Source: Bacteroidales bacterium
GTDB taxonomy: Bacteria > Bacteroidota > Bacteroidia > Bacteroidales > FEN-979
Direction of reading: 5' to 3'
DNA: 21,530 nt
Assembly (NCBI GenBank): GCA_023231065.1
Contig: JALNWE010000050.1
Location: forward strand, 1 to 21,530
Part shown: in pieces, positions 14,659-21,530 of the stretch
How positions within the stretch are numbered: position 1 is the first letter of the stretch
How the letters are laid out: every line of letters begins with the position of its first letter
Notes under the pieces: model-generated
Seen by the model: the letters and a program-made list of their open reading frames with translations, nothing else
What the model was told of the DNA's origin: nothing
Database searches by the model: none
Translations under genes and position numbers: made by a program

Positions 14659-14696
14659 TTAAAAGTTTAAGAAGTCAAATGTAACTAAGTGACATT

Positions 14697-15326
14697 ATGA
14701 AAAAATTTATTTTTAACCCGGGTTTTATTGCCGCTTTTTTAATATTGGCTATGGTTTCCAATCCGATATTGGCAAAAAAGTGGATTGTCAATGTTCAGAA
14801 TTATTCTTTCACTCCGTATAACCTGACTCATGTTAAAGCGAAAGATACCATCGAATGGGTATGGCAGGAAGGAACGCACAGCACTACTTCTACTTCAATT
14901 CCTGAAGGGGCCGATTCCTGGGACAGTCCCATAACGCAGGCCGAACCGTCATTTATATATGTCCCTATGGTCAATGGCACTTATTTTTATCAATGTACCC
15001 AGCATGCCAATTCGGGAATGAATGGCACTTTTGTGGTTAGCGGTGCATCCGGAAGTGACGAGCTCGATGATACGGAAAACCTCGCTGTTTTTCCGAACCC
15101 ATACAGGGATTTTTTAACCCTTAAATTGAGACCCGGAGTATCACCGGTGACAACGGTTCACATATACAGCGCCGGAGGAAATCTGGTCCGTGTTGTGGAT
15201 TGTTCAAAGATGGCCGGTAATAGTTTCAGGATACCCGGGTCAAGCGAACTGGCGCGGGGAGTGTTTTTCTTTAAATTTACCGATGCTTCAAACCATGTGT
15301 TGATCCGGCGGATCATTCATGAATAA
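14697..15326 (+). CDS. Secreted plastocyanin-like blue-copper protein with T9SS sorting domain
   Basis: A 209-residue secreted protein. Residues 1-26 form a signal peptide ending NPILA. Residues 27-116 are a cupredoxin domain (KWIVNVQNYSFTPYNLTHVK) with a complete type-1 copper set: H61 in EGTHSTTS, then C100, H103 and M108 in YFYQCTQHANSGMNG, the C-x2-H-x4-M spacing of pseudoazurin and plastocyanin. An acidic linker (GSDELDDTENL) leads to a C-terminal domain at about 128-209, starting AVFPNPYRDFLTLKL and ending in a basic strand. This is the T9SS type A sorting domain, so the protein should cross the outer membrane and be released or anchored on the surface. It may carry electrons or bind copper outside the cell. 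It is a single gene with its own promoter element. Confidence 0.88.
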   Translation: MKKFIFNPGFIAAFLILAMVSNPILAKKWIVNVQNYSFTPYNLTHVKAKDTIEWVWQEGTHSTTSTSIPEGADSWDSPITQAEPSFIYVPMVNGTYFYQCTQHANSGMNGTFVVSGASGSDELDDTENLAVFPNPYRDFLTLKLRPGVSPVTTVHIYSAGGNLVRVVDCSKMAGNSFRIPGSSELARGVFFFKFTDASNHVLIRRIIHE

Positions 15327-15334
15327 GCAGGAGG

Positions 15335-16300
15335 TTATAAAATCCCTTCCCTAAGGATATCGTGCAGATGAATGACTCCTATATATCTGCCTTTTTCAAC
15401 AACCAGCAATTGGGTGATGTTGTTTTGCCGCATTAGATGAAGGGCCTGAACGACCAGGATTTCCGGATGAATGGTACGTGGCGCAGGGGTCATTATATCA
15501 CCAGCTTTCAGGATATTGACATCGGTGTTTTTTTCGAGCATCCGGCGCAGGTCGCCATCGGTAATGATCCCCACTAGTTTTTTCCCTTTCAGAACAGCTG
15601 TAGCGCCAAGCCGTTTGGAAGAAATTTCTACGATCACAGTCTTAATGTCATCGTTGTATTGAACTTCTGGCGCCATATTATTGATATACAGATCACTGAC
15701 TTTTAGATAGAGTTGTTTTCCCAAGGATCCCCCGGGATGAATCCGCGCAAAATCATCGGAAGAAAACCCCCGTGCCTGGAGTAGGCAGATGGCAAGCGCA
15801 TCGCCCATAACCAATTGTGCTGTAGCGCTTGAAGTTGGGGCCAGATTATTGGGACAAGCTTCTTGTGGAACGGTGGTATCAATGATAAAATTAGCTTGCC
15901 TGGCTAAAAAGGAATGGGTATTTCCTACAATGGCGATCAGGGAGCTGCCATATTCCTTAAGGAGAGGGACCAGGACCTTAATTTCCGGCGTTTCTCCGCT
16001 CTTAGACAAACATATCACAACATCATCCTTTTGAACAATTCCCAGATCGCCATGGATCGCGTCGGCAGCGTGCATAAATATGGCAGGCGTACCGGTAGAA
16101 TTAAAAGTAGCAACAATTTTTTGCCCGATGAGTGCGCTCTTACCGATACCGGTCACGATAACCCTGCCTTTTGATTCGAGAATCAGTTCAACACAATGTA
16201 AAAACTGGCGATCAACCGATTTTACAAGTCCTGAAATGGCTGAAGCTTCGGACGTTATCGTTTTGATTGCGACCGTTTTTAAATTATTCAGGTTTTTCAA
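15335..16300 (-). CDS. kdsD: Arabinose-5-phosphate isomerase, KpsF/GutQ family (SIS plus two CBS)
   Basis: The enzyme interconverts ribulose-5-phosphate and arabinose-5-phosphate, the first step to KDO for lipopolysaccharide. Of 321 residues, the SIS domain spans about 30-180 with VTGIGKSALIGQKIVATFNS (K54, S55), HAADAIHGDLG at 77-87 and CLSKSGETPE at 97-106; H188 in RIHPGGSLGK is the catalytic histidine region. Two CBS domains follow at about 203-260 and 265-318. The first codon is TTG (16300-16298): there is no ATG upstream in frame, and the next internal Met is near residue 76, after the essential GKS motif. The protein matches family length from the TTG, so this start is well supported. 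It diverges from recQ. Confidence 0.92.
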   Translation of the reverse strand: MKNLNNLKTVAIKTITSEASAISGLVKSVDRQFLHCVELILESKGRVIVTGIGKSALIGQKIVATFNSTGTPAIFMHAADAIHGDLGIVQKDDVVICLSKSGETPEIKVLVPLLKEYGSSLIAIVGNTHSFLARQANFIIDTTVPQEACPNNLAPTSSATAQLVMGDALAICLLQARGFSSDDFARIHPGGSLGKQLYLKVSDLYINNMAPEVQYNDDIKTVIVEISSKRLGATAVLKGKKLVGIITDGDLRRMLEKNTDVNILKAGDIMTPAPRTIHPEILVVQALHLMRQNNITQLLVVEKGRYIGVIHLHDILREGIL

Positions 16301-16322
16301 AACGCTTTTTTTTAATAAAAAA

Positions 16323-16355
16323 TTTGTTGGTTCAAGTGATTTGTAACTATATTTG
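16323..16355 (+). promoter_or_regulatory. Promoter of the recQ operon
   Basis: TTTG at 16323-16326, a 21-nt gap, then TATATTTG at 16348-16355. This is the best consensus promoter in the window (complete TTTG and TAnnTTTG). Transcription should start near 16362. Confidence 0.7.
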
Positions 16356-16425
16356 TATATAGAGCAGCAATTTTATTAATGAATTTGCCTTGAACAAAAA
16401 TACGAAAATTATTACGAGTCAAAAG

Positions 16426-18627
16426 ATGACGGCCAAGAAGGATGAATTTAAGCTATTTGAAACATTAAAGAAAGTATTTGGTTATAGCAGCTTTAAAGGG
16501 AATCAGGAAGCGATCATACGGAATGTTTTAGCCAACAAGGATACTTTTGTGATCATGCCCACCGGTGGTGGCAAATCACTATGTTATCAGTTACCTGCAA
16601 TGATCAAACCAGGTACTGCCATTATCGTATCCCCCCTGATTGCCCTGATGAAAAATCAGGTAGATTCCATCCGGAGCTTTGGGACCGACAATGATGTGGC
16701 CCATTTTATGAATTCATCGCTTACCAAGCAGGAAATCACTCAGGTCAAGCAGGATATTACCGACGGAAAGACCAAATTGTTATATGTCGCCCCCGAGACC
16801 ATTACCAAAGAAGAGAACATCGAATTTCTTCAGGGAATAACCATCTCTTTCTATGCTATCGATGAAGCGCATTGTATTTCGGAATGGGGACATGATTTCA
16901 GACCGGAATACCGACGGCTGAGGCCCATTATCGATGCAATCGGCCAAAAAGTACCTGTCATTGCACTTACTGCAACCGCCACTCCCAAAGTTCAACAGGA
17001 TATCCAGAAGAATCTCAACATGATGGATGCCTCTGTTTTTCTTTCCTCTTTTAACCGTCCGAATCTTTATTATGAGGTTAGGGCCAAAACAAAAAATGTT
17101 ACCAAGGATATCATCAAATATATTAAGGGACAACCTGGTAAATCTGGTATTGTCTATTGTCTGAGCCGGAAAAAAGTTGAGGAACTGGCTGAGAGTTTTG
17201 TCGTCAACGGGATTAAAGCATTACCTTATCATGCCGGCCTCGATGCCGCAACCAGGCGACAGAATCAGGATAAATTCCTGATGGAAGAAGTAGAGGTTAT
17301 TGTTGCTACCATTGCCTTTGGCATGGGGATAGATAAACCCGACGTCCGGTTTGTGATCCATTACGATATGCCCAAAAGCCTGGAGGGATACTATCAGGAA
17401 ACCGGGCGCTCAGGGCGAGACGACGGGGAAGGGAACTGCATCGCTTTTTACAGTTATGACGACATTCAGAAGCTTGAAAAATTCCTCAAAGGCAAACCGG
17501 TAGCCGAGCAGGAAATCGCCAAACAACTGCTCATGGAAACCGTTTCGTACAGCGAATCATCTGTTTGCCGGCGGAAACAACTCCTGCACTATTTTGGTGA
17601 AATTTATACGGAGGAAAATTGTCAGAATTGCGATAATTGTATGCACCCTAAGAAAAAATTCGAAGGGAAACAATATGTTCAACTGGTACTCGAAACCGTT
17701 CTTGCCGTCAAACAACAATTCAAGAATAAACACATTATTAATATTATCCTGGGAAAGAACACCGCTACCATCAAGTCGTACAAACACAATAAACTTGGAG
17801 TTTTTGGTAAGGGATCCGACCGGGATGAAAAGTTCTGGAATGCCGTGATCCGGCAAACACTGATCGAGCGCCTGCTGACAAAAGATATTGAAAATTACGG
17901 GTTACTCAAGATCAGCCCCGAAGGGACCCAGTTCCTCAAACAGCCCTATTCTGTTATGCTCGTGGACGACCACGATTTCGAAAATCCGGAAGAAGAAGAA
18001 CTTTTTGAAGCCCTGGGCGCTAAAAGCAGTACAGCCGATAAGACCTTGTTCTCCTTACTGAAAGACCTGCGGAAAGAAATTGCCAGAAAAGAAAAATTAC
18101 CTCCCTTTGTCATTTTTCAGGATCCTTCACTGGAAGATATGGCCATCCAATATCCGGTCACTGTGGATGAACTTAAACAGATCACGGGTGTTGGCTCCGG
18201 GAAAGCCTTGAAATACGGCAAGCCATTCCTGGAGCTGATCAAGGAATATGTGGAGGAAAATGAAATTATACGCCCCATGGATATGGTCGTGAAATCGGTC
18301 ATTAACAAATCAGGATTAAAGGTATATATCATCCAAAGCATCGACCGGAAAATTGCGCTTGAGGATATTGCTTTGGCTAAAAATCTTAACTTTGACGAAT
18401 TATTAGCAGAAATAGAAAGCATAGTCGGTTCCGGTACCCGGATTGATCTCAATTATTATATCGAAGAGTTCATCGATCCGTACCACCAGGAAGAAATATT
18501 CGAATATTTCCGGAAAGCTGAATCCGATTCCATCACTGAAGCGCTCAAGGAAATGGGTGAAGATGAATATACGGAAGAAGAGATCCGCCTGATGCGTATC
18601 AAATTCATGTCGGAATTAGGAAATTAA
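16426..18627 (+). CDS. recQ: ATP-dependent DNA helicase RecQ
   Basis: A 3'-5' DNA helicase acting in recombination and replication-fork repair, 733 residues from the ATG at 16426. A TTG at 16390 would add 12 residues; the ATG is preferred because family members begin shortly before KGNQEAII. Motifs: Walker A MPTGGGKSLCYQ (K50), DEAH box at 146-149 in AIDEAHCISEWGHDFRPEYR, ALTATATP, GMGIDKPDVRFVIHYD and QETGRSGRDD. The zinc subdomain has all four cysteines: C381, C399, C402 and C405. A winged-helix region follows, then an HRDC domain at about 540-612. A further 110-120 residue helical C-terminal extension is seen in Bacteroidetes RecQ. It is the first gene of a three-gene operon. Confidence 0.96.
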   Translation: MTAKKDEFKLFETLKKVFGYSSFKGNQEAIIRNVLANKDTFVIMPTGGGKSLCYQLPAMIKPGTAIIVSPLIALMKNQVDSIRSFGTDNDVAHFMNSSLTKQEITQVKQDITDGKTKLLYVAPETITKEENIEFLQGITISFYAIDEAHCISEWGHDFRPEYRRLRPIIDAIGQKVPVIALTATATPKVQQDIQKNLNMMDASVFLSSFNRPNLYYEVRAKTKNVTKDIIKYIKGQPGKSGIVYCLSRKKVEELAESFVVNGIKALPYHAGLDAATRRQNQDKFLMEEVEVIVATIAFGMGIDKPDVRFVIHYDMPKSLEGYYQETGRSGRDDGEGNCIAFYSYDDIQKLEKFLKGKPVAEQEIAKQLLMETVSYSESSVCRRKQLLHYFGEIYTEENCQNCDNCMHPKKKFEGKQYVQLVLETVLAVKQQFKNKHIINIILGKNTATIKSYKHNKLGVFGKGSDRDEKFWNAVIRQTLIERLLTKDIENYGLLKISPEGTQFLKQPYSVMLVDDHDFENPEEEELFEALGAKSSTADKTLFSLLKDLRKEIARKEKLPPFVIFQDPSLEDMAIQYPVTVDELKQITGVGSGKALKYGKPFLELIKEYVEENEIIRPMDMVVKSVINKSGLKVYIIQSIDRKIALEDIALAKNLNFDELLAEIESIVGSGTRIDLNYYIEEFIDPYHQEEIFEYFRKAESDSITEALKEMGEDEYTEEEIRLMRIKFMSELGN

Positions 18628-18639
18628 ACCCCAAACATT

Positions 18640-19323
18640 ATGCAAGACGAAAATGTTGTGACTCCTGAACCTACTCAGGATATAGAGAAATTAAGTGTTC
18701 CTGAAAAAAAACCTTTCTTTCATTTTGATTTTAATACCCTTTTGGGATTGATCCTTTTAGTCGGTCTGATCGCGCTTTATATTCTTTTCTTTTTTTCCGG
18801 CAAATCGAAGGATAGCGGATTACAAGTCGCCATGCAGAAATCATCCGGTAAATCGTTATCGGTTGTTTTTGTCAACATCGACAGCCTTAATGCAAAATAC
18901 GAGTATGTGAAAGTGCTTAGGAATGACCTGGAATCCACAGGAAAAAAACTTCAGGTCGAGGTGCTTTCTGAACAATCAGCCCTGGAAAAAGAAGCAGCTG
19001 AATTCCAAAAGCAGGTATCAGCCAATACGATCAGCGAAGAAAAAGCCAAAATCATATATGAAGAGCTGATGCAGAAACAACAAGCATTAATGCAGAAAAA
19101 AGATCAATATACACAGCTTGTCGCTGAACAGGAAATGAATATGAACCTGAAACTGGTTGACAGCGTCACTGCATTTCTGAAAAGGTTCAACCGTTCTTAC
19201 GGATTTGACTATATCATGGGATATAAATCCGGAGGGGAGATCCTCGTTTCTAATGATACCCTTGATATCACGCGTCAGATATTGGATGCTTTGAACAAAG
19301 AATACGCTTCCCGGAAAAAATGA
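18640..19323 (+). CDS. OmpH/Skp-family protein with an N-terminal membrane anchor
   Basis: A 227-residue protein. Residues 1-30 are polar, followed by a transmembrane helix at about 32-54 (LLGLILLVGLIALYILFFFS). The rest should lie in the periplasm: VVFVNIDSLNAKYEYVKVLR, the Bacteroidetes OmpH-family opening, a long coiled coil at about 90-185, and the C-terminal strand region EILVSNDTLDITRQILDALN. Skp/OmpH chaperones hold unfolded outer-membrane proteins, but they normally have a cleavable signal peptide; here the N-terminus looks like an uncleaved anchor, so it may be a tethered variant. It begins 12 nt after recQ and its stop overlaps the next start (ATGA), so the three are one operon. Confidence 0.85.
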   Translation: MQDENVVTPEPTQDIEKLSVPEKKPFFHFDFNTLLGLILLVGLIALYILFFFSGKSKDSGLQVAMQKSSGKSLSVVFVNIDSLNAKYEYVKVLRNDLESTGKKLQVEVLSEQSALEKEAAEFQKQVSANTISEEKAKIIYEELMQKQQALMQKKDQYTQLVAEQEMNMNLKLVDSVTAFLKRFNRSYGFDYIMGYKSGGEILVSNDTLDITRQILDALNKEYASRKK

Positions 19324-19703
19324 GAATATCGTTCCGATTTTGGATGATGGTCTTCCTGGCTGGTACCCTGCTGTTTTCATGTGGTGATCCAAAAGTCATC
19401 AAAGAGATACACCCGATTACCCCATCCGATTCACTGATCCCAAGGGAAAAAATGATCCAGCTTCTTAGGGATGCCCATATTCTTGAAGCAGCCCTGGTGC
19501 TGAAAAGGAATGAGGGAAATGAACAAACCAATTTAGCCGGTGAGTATTATCAGGGGCTTTTTAAAAAGTATGGGATCAGTCGGGAACGGTATGAGGCCAA
19601 CCTACAGTTTTACCGTCAGGATCCTGAAGGGTTCGGGAAGATGTATGAGGAAGTAGTCCGTGAGCTGACCAATCGTCAGAAAAGCAACAATCAGGGGAAA
19701 TAG
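19320..19703 (+). CDS. DUF4296-domain lipoprotein
   Basis: A 127-residue lipoprotein. The signal peptide ends in a lipobox, LLFSC, with the lipidated cysteine at C21. The mature part has the DUF4296 pattern: IPREKMIQLLRDAHILEAAL at about 41-60, then YYQGLFKKYGISRERYEANLQFY at about 76-98. DUF4296 is known almost only from Bacteroidetes, and its function is undetermined. It starts within the stop codon of the OmpH-like gene (ATGA overlap), implying translational coupling. Being encoded with an OmpH-like protein suggests envelope work, but that is inference. Its TAG stop directly touches the stop of the oppositely oriented lipoprotein gene. Confidence 0.88.
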   Translation: MRISFRFWMMVFLAGTLLFSCGDPKVIKEIHPITPSDSLIPREKMIQLLRDAHILEAALVLKRNEGNEQTNLAGEYYQGLFKKYGISRERYEANLQFYRQDPEGFGKMYEEVVRELTNRQKSNNQGK

Positions 19704-20123
19704 TTATTGTTTGGTGTAGGTTGCTGTTGCATCGATCCGCGTTGCTCCATCATTAATGGTATAATTCCAGATGATTTTGGAATTACTGTAAATCCCTCCG
19801 CCATTGACAATCCAACCTTCTCCAATGGTCTGGTCCGGATCAAGTGTAATGGTCGTTCCGGATATCAAAGCTCCGGCTGGTGTCCCGGAAGAACCAGTAT
19901 TGGCAAAATTATAAATAAACACGCCACTTTCCGAATTGGGGTCAGCAGAGATGGTCACTTCATACGAGAGTTTTGTCCAGACCTCACTGACGCTCCATTT
20001 CCCAAGATATTTTGCCCGCGCATTAGTCGGGTCTGAGTTGTTTCCTGTGTCTTTGGCACAACTTACAAACAAACATGATAACATAAATAAACACGGGATC
20101 GTGAAAGAAATTGATTTTTTCAT
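19704..20123 (-). CDS. Hypothetical lipoprotein with possible lipocalin-like domain
   Basis: A 139-residue lipoprotein. The signal peptide runs to the lipobox LFVSC with C22 as the lipidated residue. After a short polar linker the mature protein begins YLGKWSVSEVWTKLSYEVTI, a KYLGKW-type opening often seen in small Bacteroidetes lipocalin-like lipoproteins, and continues as alternating beta-strand-like segments to a C-terminal TATYTK strand. There is no conserved catalytic motif and no cysteine besides C22, so function is unknown. It has its own promoter element close to the start and ends with no gap against the DUF4296 gene on the other strand. Confidence 0.75.
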   Translation of the reverse strand: MKKSISFTIPCLFMLSCLFVSCAKDTGNNSDPTNARAKYLGKWSVSEVWTKLSYEVTISADPNSESGVFIYNFANTGSSGTPAGALISGTTITLDPDQTIGEGWIVNGGGIYSNSKIIWNYTINDGATRIDATATYTKQ

Positions 20124-20140
20124 GGTTGGTTCTTTGATAT

Positions 20141-20148
20141 CAAAGGTA
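20141..20148 (-). promoter_or_regulatory. -7 promoter element of the hypothetical lipoprotein gene
   Basis: The minus strand reads TACCTTTG (exact TAnnTTTG), 17 nt upstream of the ATG at 20123, in the 42-nt gap after deoC. The -33 element is not clear. Confidence 0.5.
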
Positions 20149-20165
20149 CGGAAAAATCAGGAAAT

Positions 20166-21008
20166 TCATAGACCAGCAGTTTCCATGATCCGGTCGGCCA
20201 AACGACTGGTCCCTAAACGGAACAGCTCAGGGTTGAGCCAGGTTTCCCCCAGCGTCTCTTTTACCAGCCAGTAATAATTCAAAGCTTTTTCGGGATCGGA
20301 AATTCCGCCAGCAGGTTTAATCCCGACTTTTTTACCGGTTTTCAGATAATGTTCGCGGATCACCTGGAGCATGATAAAAACAGCTTCCTCTGTAGCAGCC
20401 GGTGAGATTTTTCCTGTACTGGTTTTAATAAAATCGGCGCCGGCCCCGATGGCAATTTCACTGGCTTTAGCTATATTCTCCGGTGATTGAAGCTCACCGG
20501 TCTCAAGGATGACTTTTAAAATTTTTCCCCTTGTAATTTCACGCATAGCCTCGAGTTCGCGAAAAACAGTAGCATATTCTTTTGCAAGAAAAGTACCCCT
20601 GGAAATAACCACATCAATATCGTCAGCGCCTTCCTGGACAGCGAACCTGATTTCGTCGAGTTTCAATGACAAAGGCTGTTGCCCGCTTGGAAAAGCGGCA
20701 GCTACTGTGGCTACCCTGATGGGAGTCCCTTTTAGCGCTTGCCGGGCAGTTTCAATAAAAGGAGTATAAATACAAACCGCAGCCGGGTAAGAGAGCCCTT
20801 TTTCTTTGAACATCAGGGCTTTCTTACAAAGCTGTCTGATTTTTTCTGGATGGTCAGTGCCTTCGAGAGAGGTTAGATCAAGGAAAGATGACAATTCTTT
20901 CAACTCCATTAACAGGCTGGTTATGGGGGGACGGGTTGCAATAAGTCTGGATAAATCTTCAGAAAGCGTTGAAAGCGCGATCTTTGGGAACAAAGAAAAT
21001 GAAAACAT
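20166..21008 (-). CDS. deoC: Deoxyribose-phosphate aldolase DeoC
   Basis: The enzyme cleaves 2-deoxyribose-5-phosphate to glyceraldehyde-3-phosphate and acetaldehyde in deoxynucleoside catabolism. The 280-residue protein has the class I aldolase set: D132 in GADDIDVVI, the Schiff-base lysine K195 in ADFIKTSTGK, and the proton-relay lysine K231 in KVGIKPAGGIS. The segment VILETGEL at 166-173 and the end LFRLGTSRLADRIM also fit. An N-terminal extension of about 30 residues relative to E. coli DeoC is usual for this branch. It begins 20 nt after the TonB-dependent receptor stop on the same strand with no promoter visible in that gap, so it may be transcribed from upstream. Confidence 0.95.
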   Translation of the reverse strand: MFSFSLFPKIALSTLSEDLSRLIATRPPITSLLMELKELSSFLDLTSLEGTDHPEKIRQLCKKALMFKEKGLSYPAAVCIYTPFIETARQALKGTPIRVATVAAAFPSGQQPLSLKLDEIRFAVQEGADDIDVVISRGTFLAKEYATVFRELEAMREITRGKILKVILETGELQSPENIAKASEIAIGAGADFIKTSTGKISPAATEEAVFIMLQVIREHYLKTGKKVGIKPAGGISDPEKALNYYWLVKETLGETWLNPELFRLGTSRLADRIMETAGL

Positions 21009-21028
21009 AAATCTTTTTTGACAGTCGA

Positions 21029-21530
21029 TTAGAAACTAAAGCTGATACCCAGACTGGGCATCAGTGGCATCTGGTCAATCCGGGTATAAGATACGCGGTC
21101 GAAGTAGAAAATATTTTGCTGGTTCAGGGCATTGGTAACACTCAAGCTGATTTCAAGCTTGGTCGTTTTTCCCAGGTTGAAGATCTTCTTAAGATTAACA
21201 TCGAGCCGGCTGTAATAAGGAAGCCGTCCCTGATCATAATTACCATAAAGAATGCCCAATTCTCCGTTACCGGTGACATAGCTTGTCCCCATGTTTTCGA
21301 AGGTCAGCATTTCATAGAATCCCCCGGTTTGTGTAAAGGGGAACCCTGACCCATAATTATACCGCACATCCAGTTCCCAGGTTGACTTTTTCCCGAAATA
21401 AAGGGTTCCAACCAGGTTCAGGTTATGCCTCCGGTCGTAAGGGGGTACAAAATCCATTTTGCCATCATTACGGTGGATGAACCCGAGTGAATAAGTGGCC
21501 CATAAATGGATCTTTTTCCAGTCAAACTTC
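21029..21530 (-). CDS. TonB-dependent receptor, C-terminal part (5' end outside the window)
   Basis: The frame is open to the window edge, giving about 166 C-terminal residues. They are outer-membrane barrel strands: KIHLWATYSLGFI, then PPYDRRHNLNLVGTLYFGKK (the PYDRRH motif is common in the last third of Bacteroidetes receptors), WELDVRYNYGSGFPFTQTGG, YSRLDVNLKKIF, LEISLSVTNALNQQNIFYFD, and a final strand ending in SFSF with the terminal phenylalanine required for Bam assembly. The substrate is unknown because the plug and upstream domains are outside the window. The ATG at 21457 is internal, not the start. Confidence 0.87.
   Translation of the reverse strand, partial: KFDWKKIHLWATYSLGFIHRNDGKMDFVPPYDRRHNLNLVGTLYFGKKSTWELDVRYNYGSGFPFTQTGGFYEMLTFENMGTSYVTGNGELGILYGNYDQGRLPYYSRLDVNLKKIFNLGKTTKLEISLSVTNALNQQNIFYFDRVSYTRIDQMPLMPSLGISFSF

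Noticed and set aside
1..21530. CRISPR arrays, tRNA or rRNA genes, insertion sequences, integrase or phage genes, toxin-antitoxin or defence systems.
   Set aside because: None was seen on either strand; nearly all the sequence is accounted for by ordinary chromosomal genes.

Overview
The window reads as chromosomal DNA of a member of the Bacteroidota (Bacteroidetes). Several signs agree: at least nine intergenic copies of the phylum's -7 promoter element TAnnTTTG, some with a TTG/TTTG -33 element about 21 nt upstream; starts without Shine-Dalgarno sequences; a C-terminal type IX secretion (T9SS) sorting tail; a TonB-dependent receptor; DUF4296; and the Bacteroidetes forms of TatC, RecQ and OmpH. 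No RNA gene, insertion sequence, CRISPR array or phage gene is visible, and no stretch longer than about 250 bases lacks a gene.

Layout. 1-492 (-) is a partial PspC-domain membrane protein. 566-1399 (-) is tatC. 1493-1720 (+) is a small Cys/Lys-rich protein. 1727-2146 (-) is an OsmC-family protein. 2322-5246 (+) is an orphan hybrid sensor kinase. 5265-9701 (-) is a sulfur-metabolism block, read from 9701 downward: a sulfide:quinone oxidoreductase-like flavoprotein, DUF1641, a TusE/DsrC-like protein, a DsrE2-type protein and a cysteine-desulfurase-like enzyme. 9950-12931 (-) holds tatA, queA and an alginate-export-like beta-barrel. 13078-13815 (+) is pssA and 13852-14574 (-) is lptB. 14697-15326 (+) is a secreted blue-copper protein with a T9SS tail. 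15335-16300 (-) is an arabinose-5-phosphate isomerase with a TTG start. 16426-19703 (+) is the operon recQ, OmpH-like, DUF4296 lipoprotein. 19704-20123 (-) is a lipoprotein, 20166-21008 (-) is deoC, and 21029-21530 (-) is the C-terminal end of a TonB-dependent receptor.

How it fits together. Most of the window is housekeeping: envelope biogenesis (lptB, KDO precursor, pssA, OmpH), Tat export, tRNA queuosine synthesis and DNA repair. The distinctive part is the sulfur block. A flavoprotein with both SQR-type redox cysteines lies upstream of a helical DUF1641 protein, a DsrC-fold carrier that keeps only the C-terminal cysteine (the TusE state), and a DsrE2 protein; a PLP cysteine-desulfurase-like enzyme follows on the same strand. 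I infer sulfide oxidation at the membrane with hand-off of sulfane sulfur to protein thiols. Its promoter carries a perfect 9-bp inverted repeat placed like a repressor operator.

The TAnnTTTG elements also settle several starts (tatC, tatA, the 75-aa protein): the longer alternatives would begin upstream of or inside the promoter.
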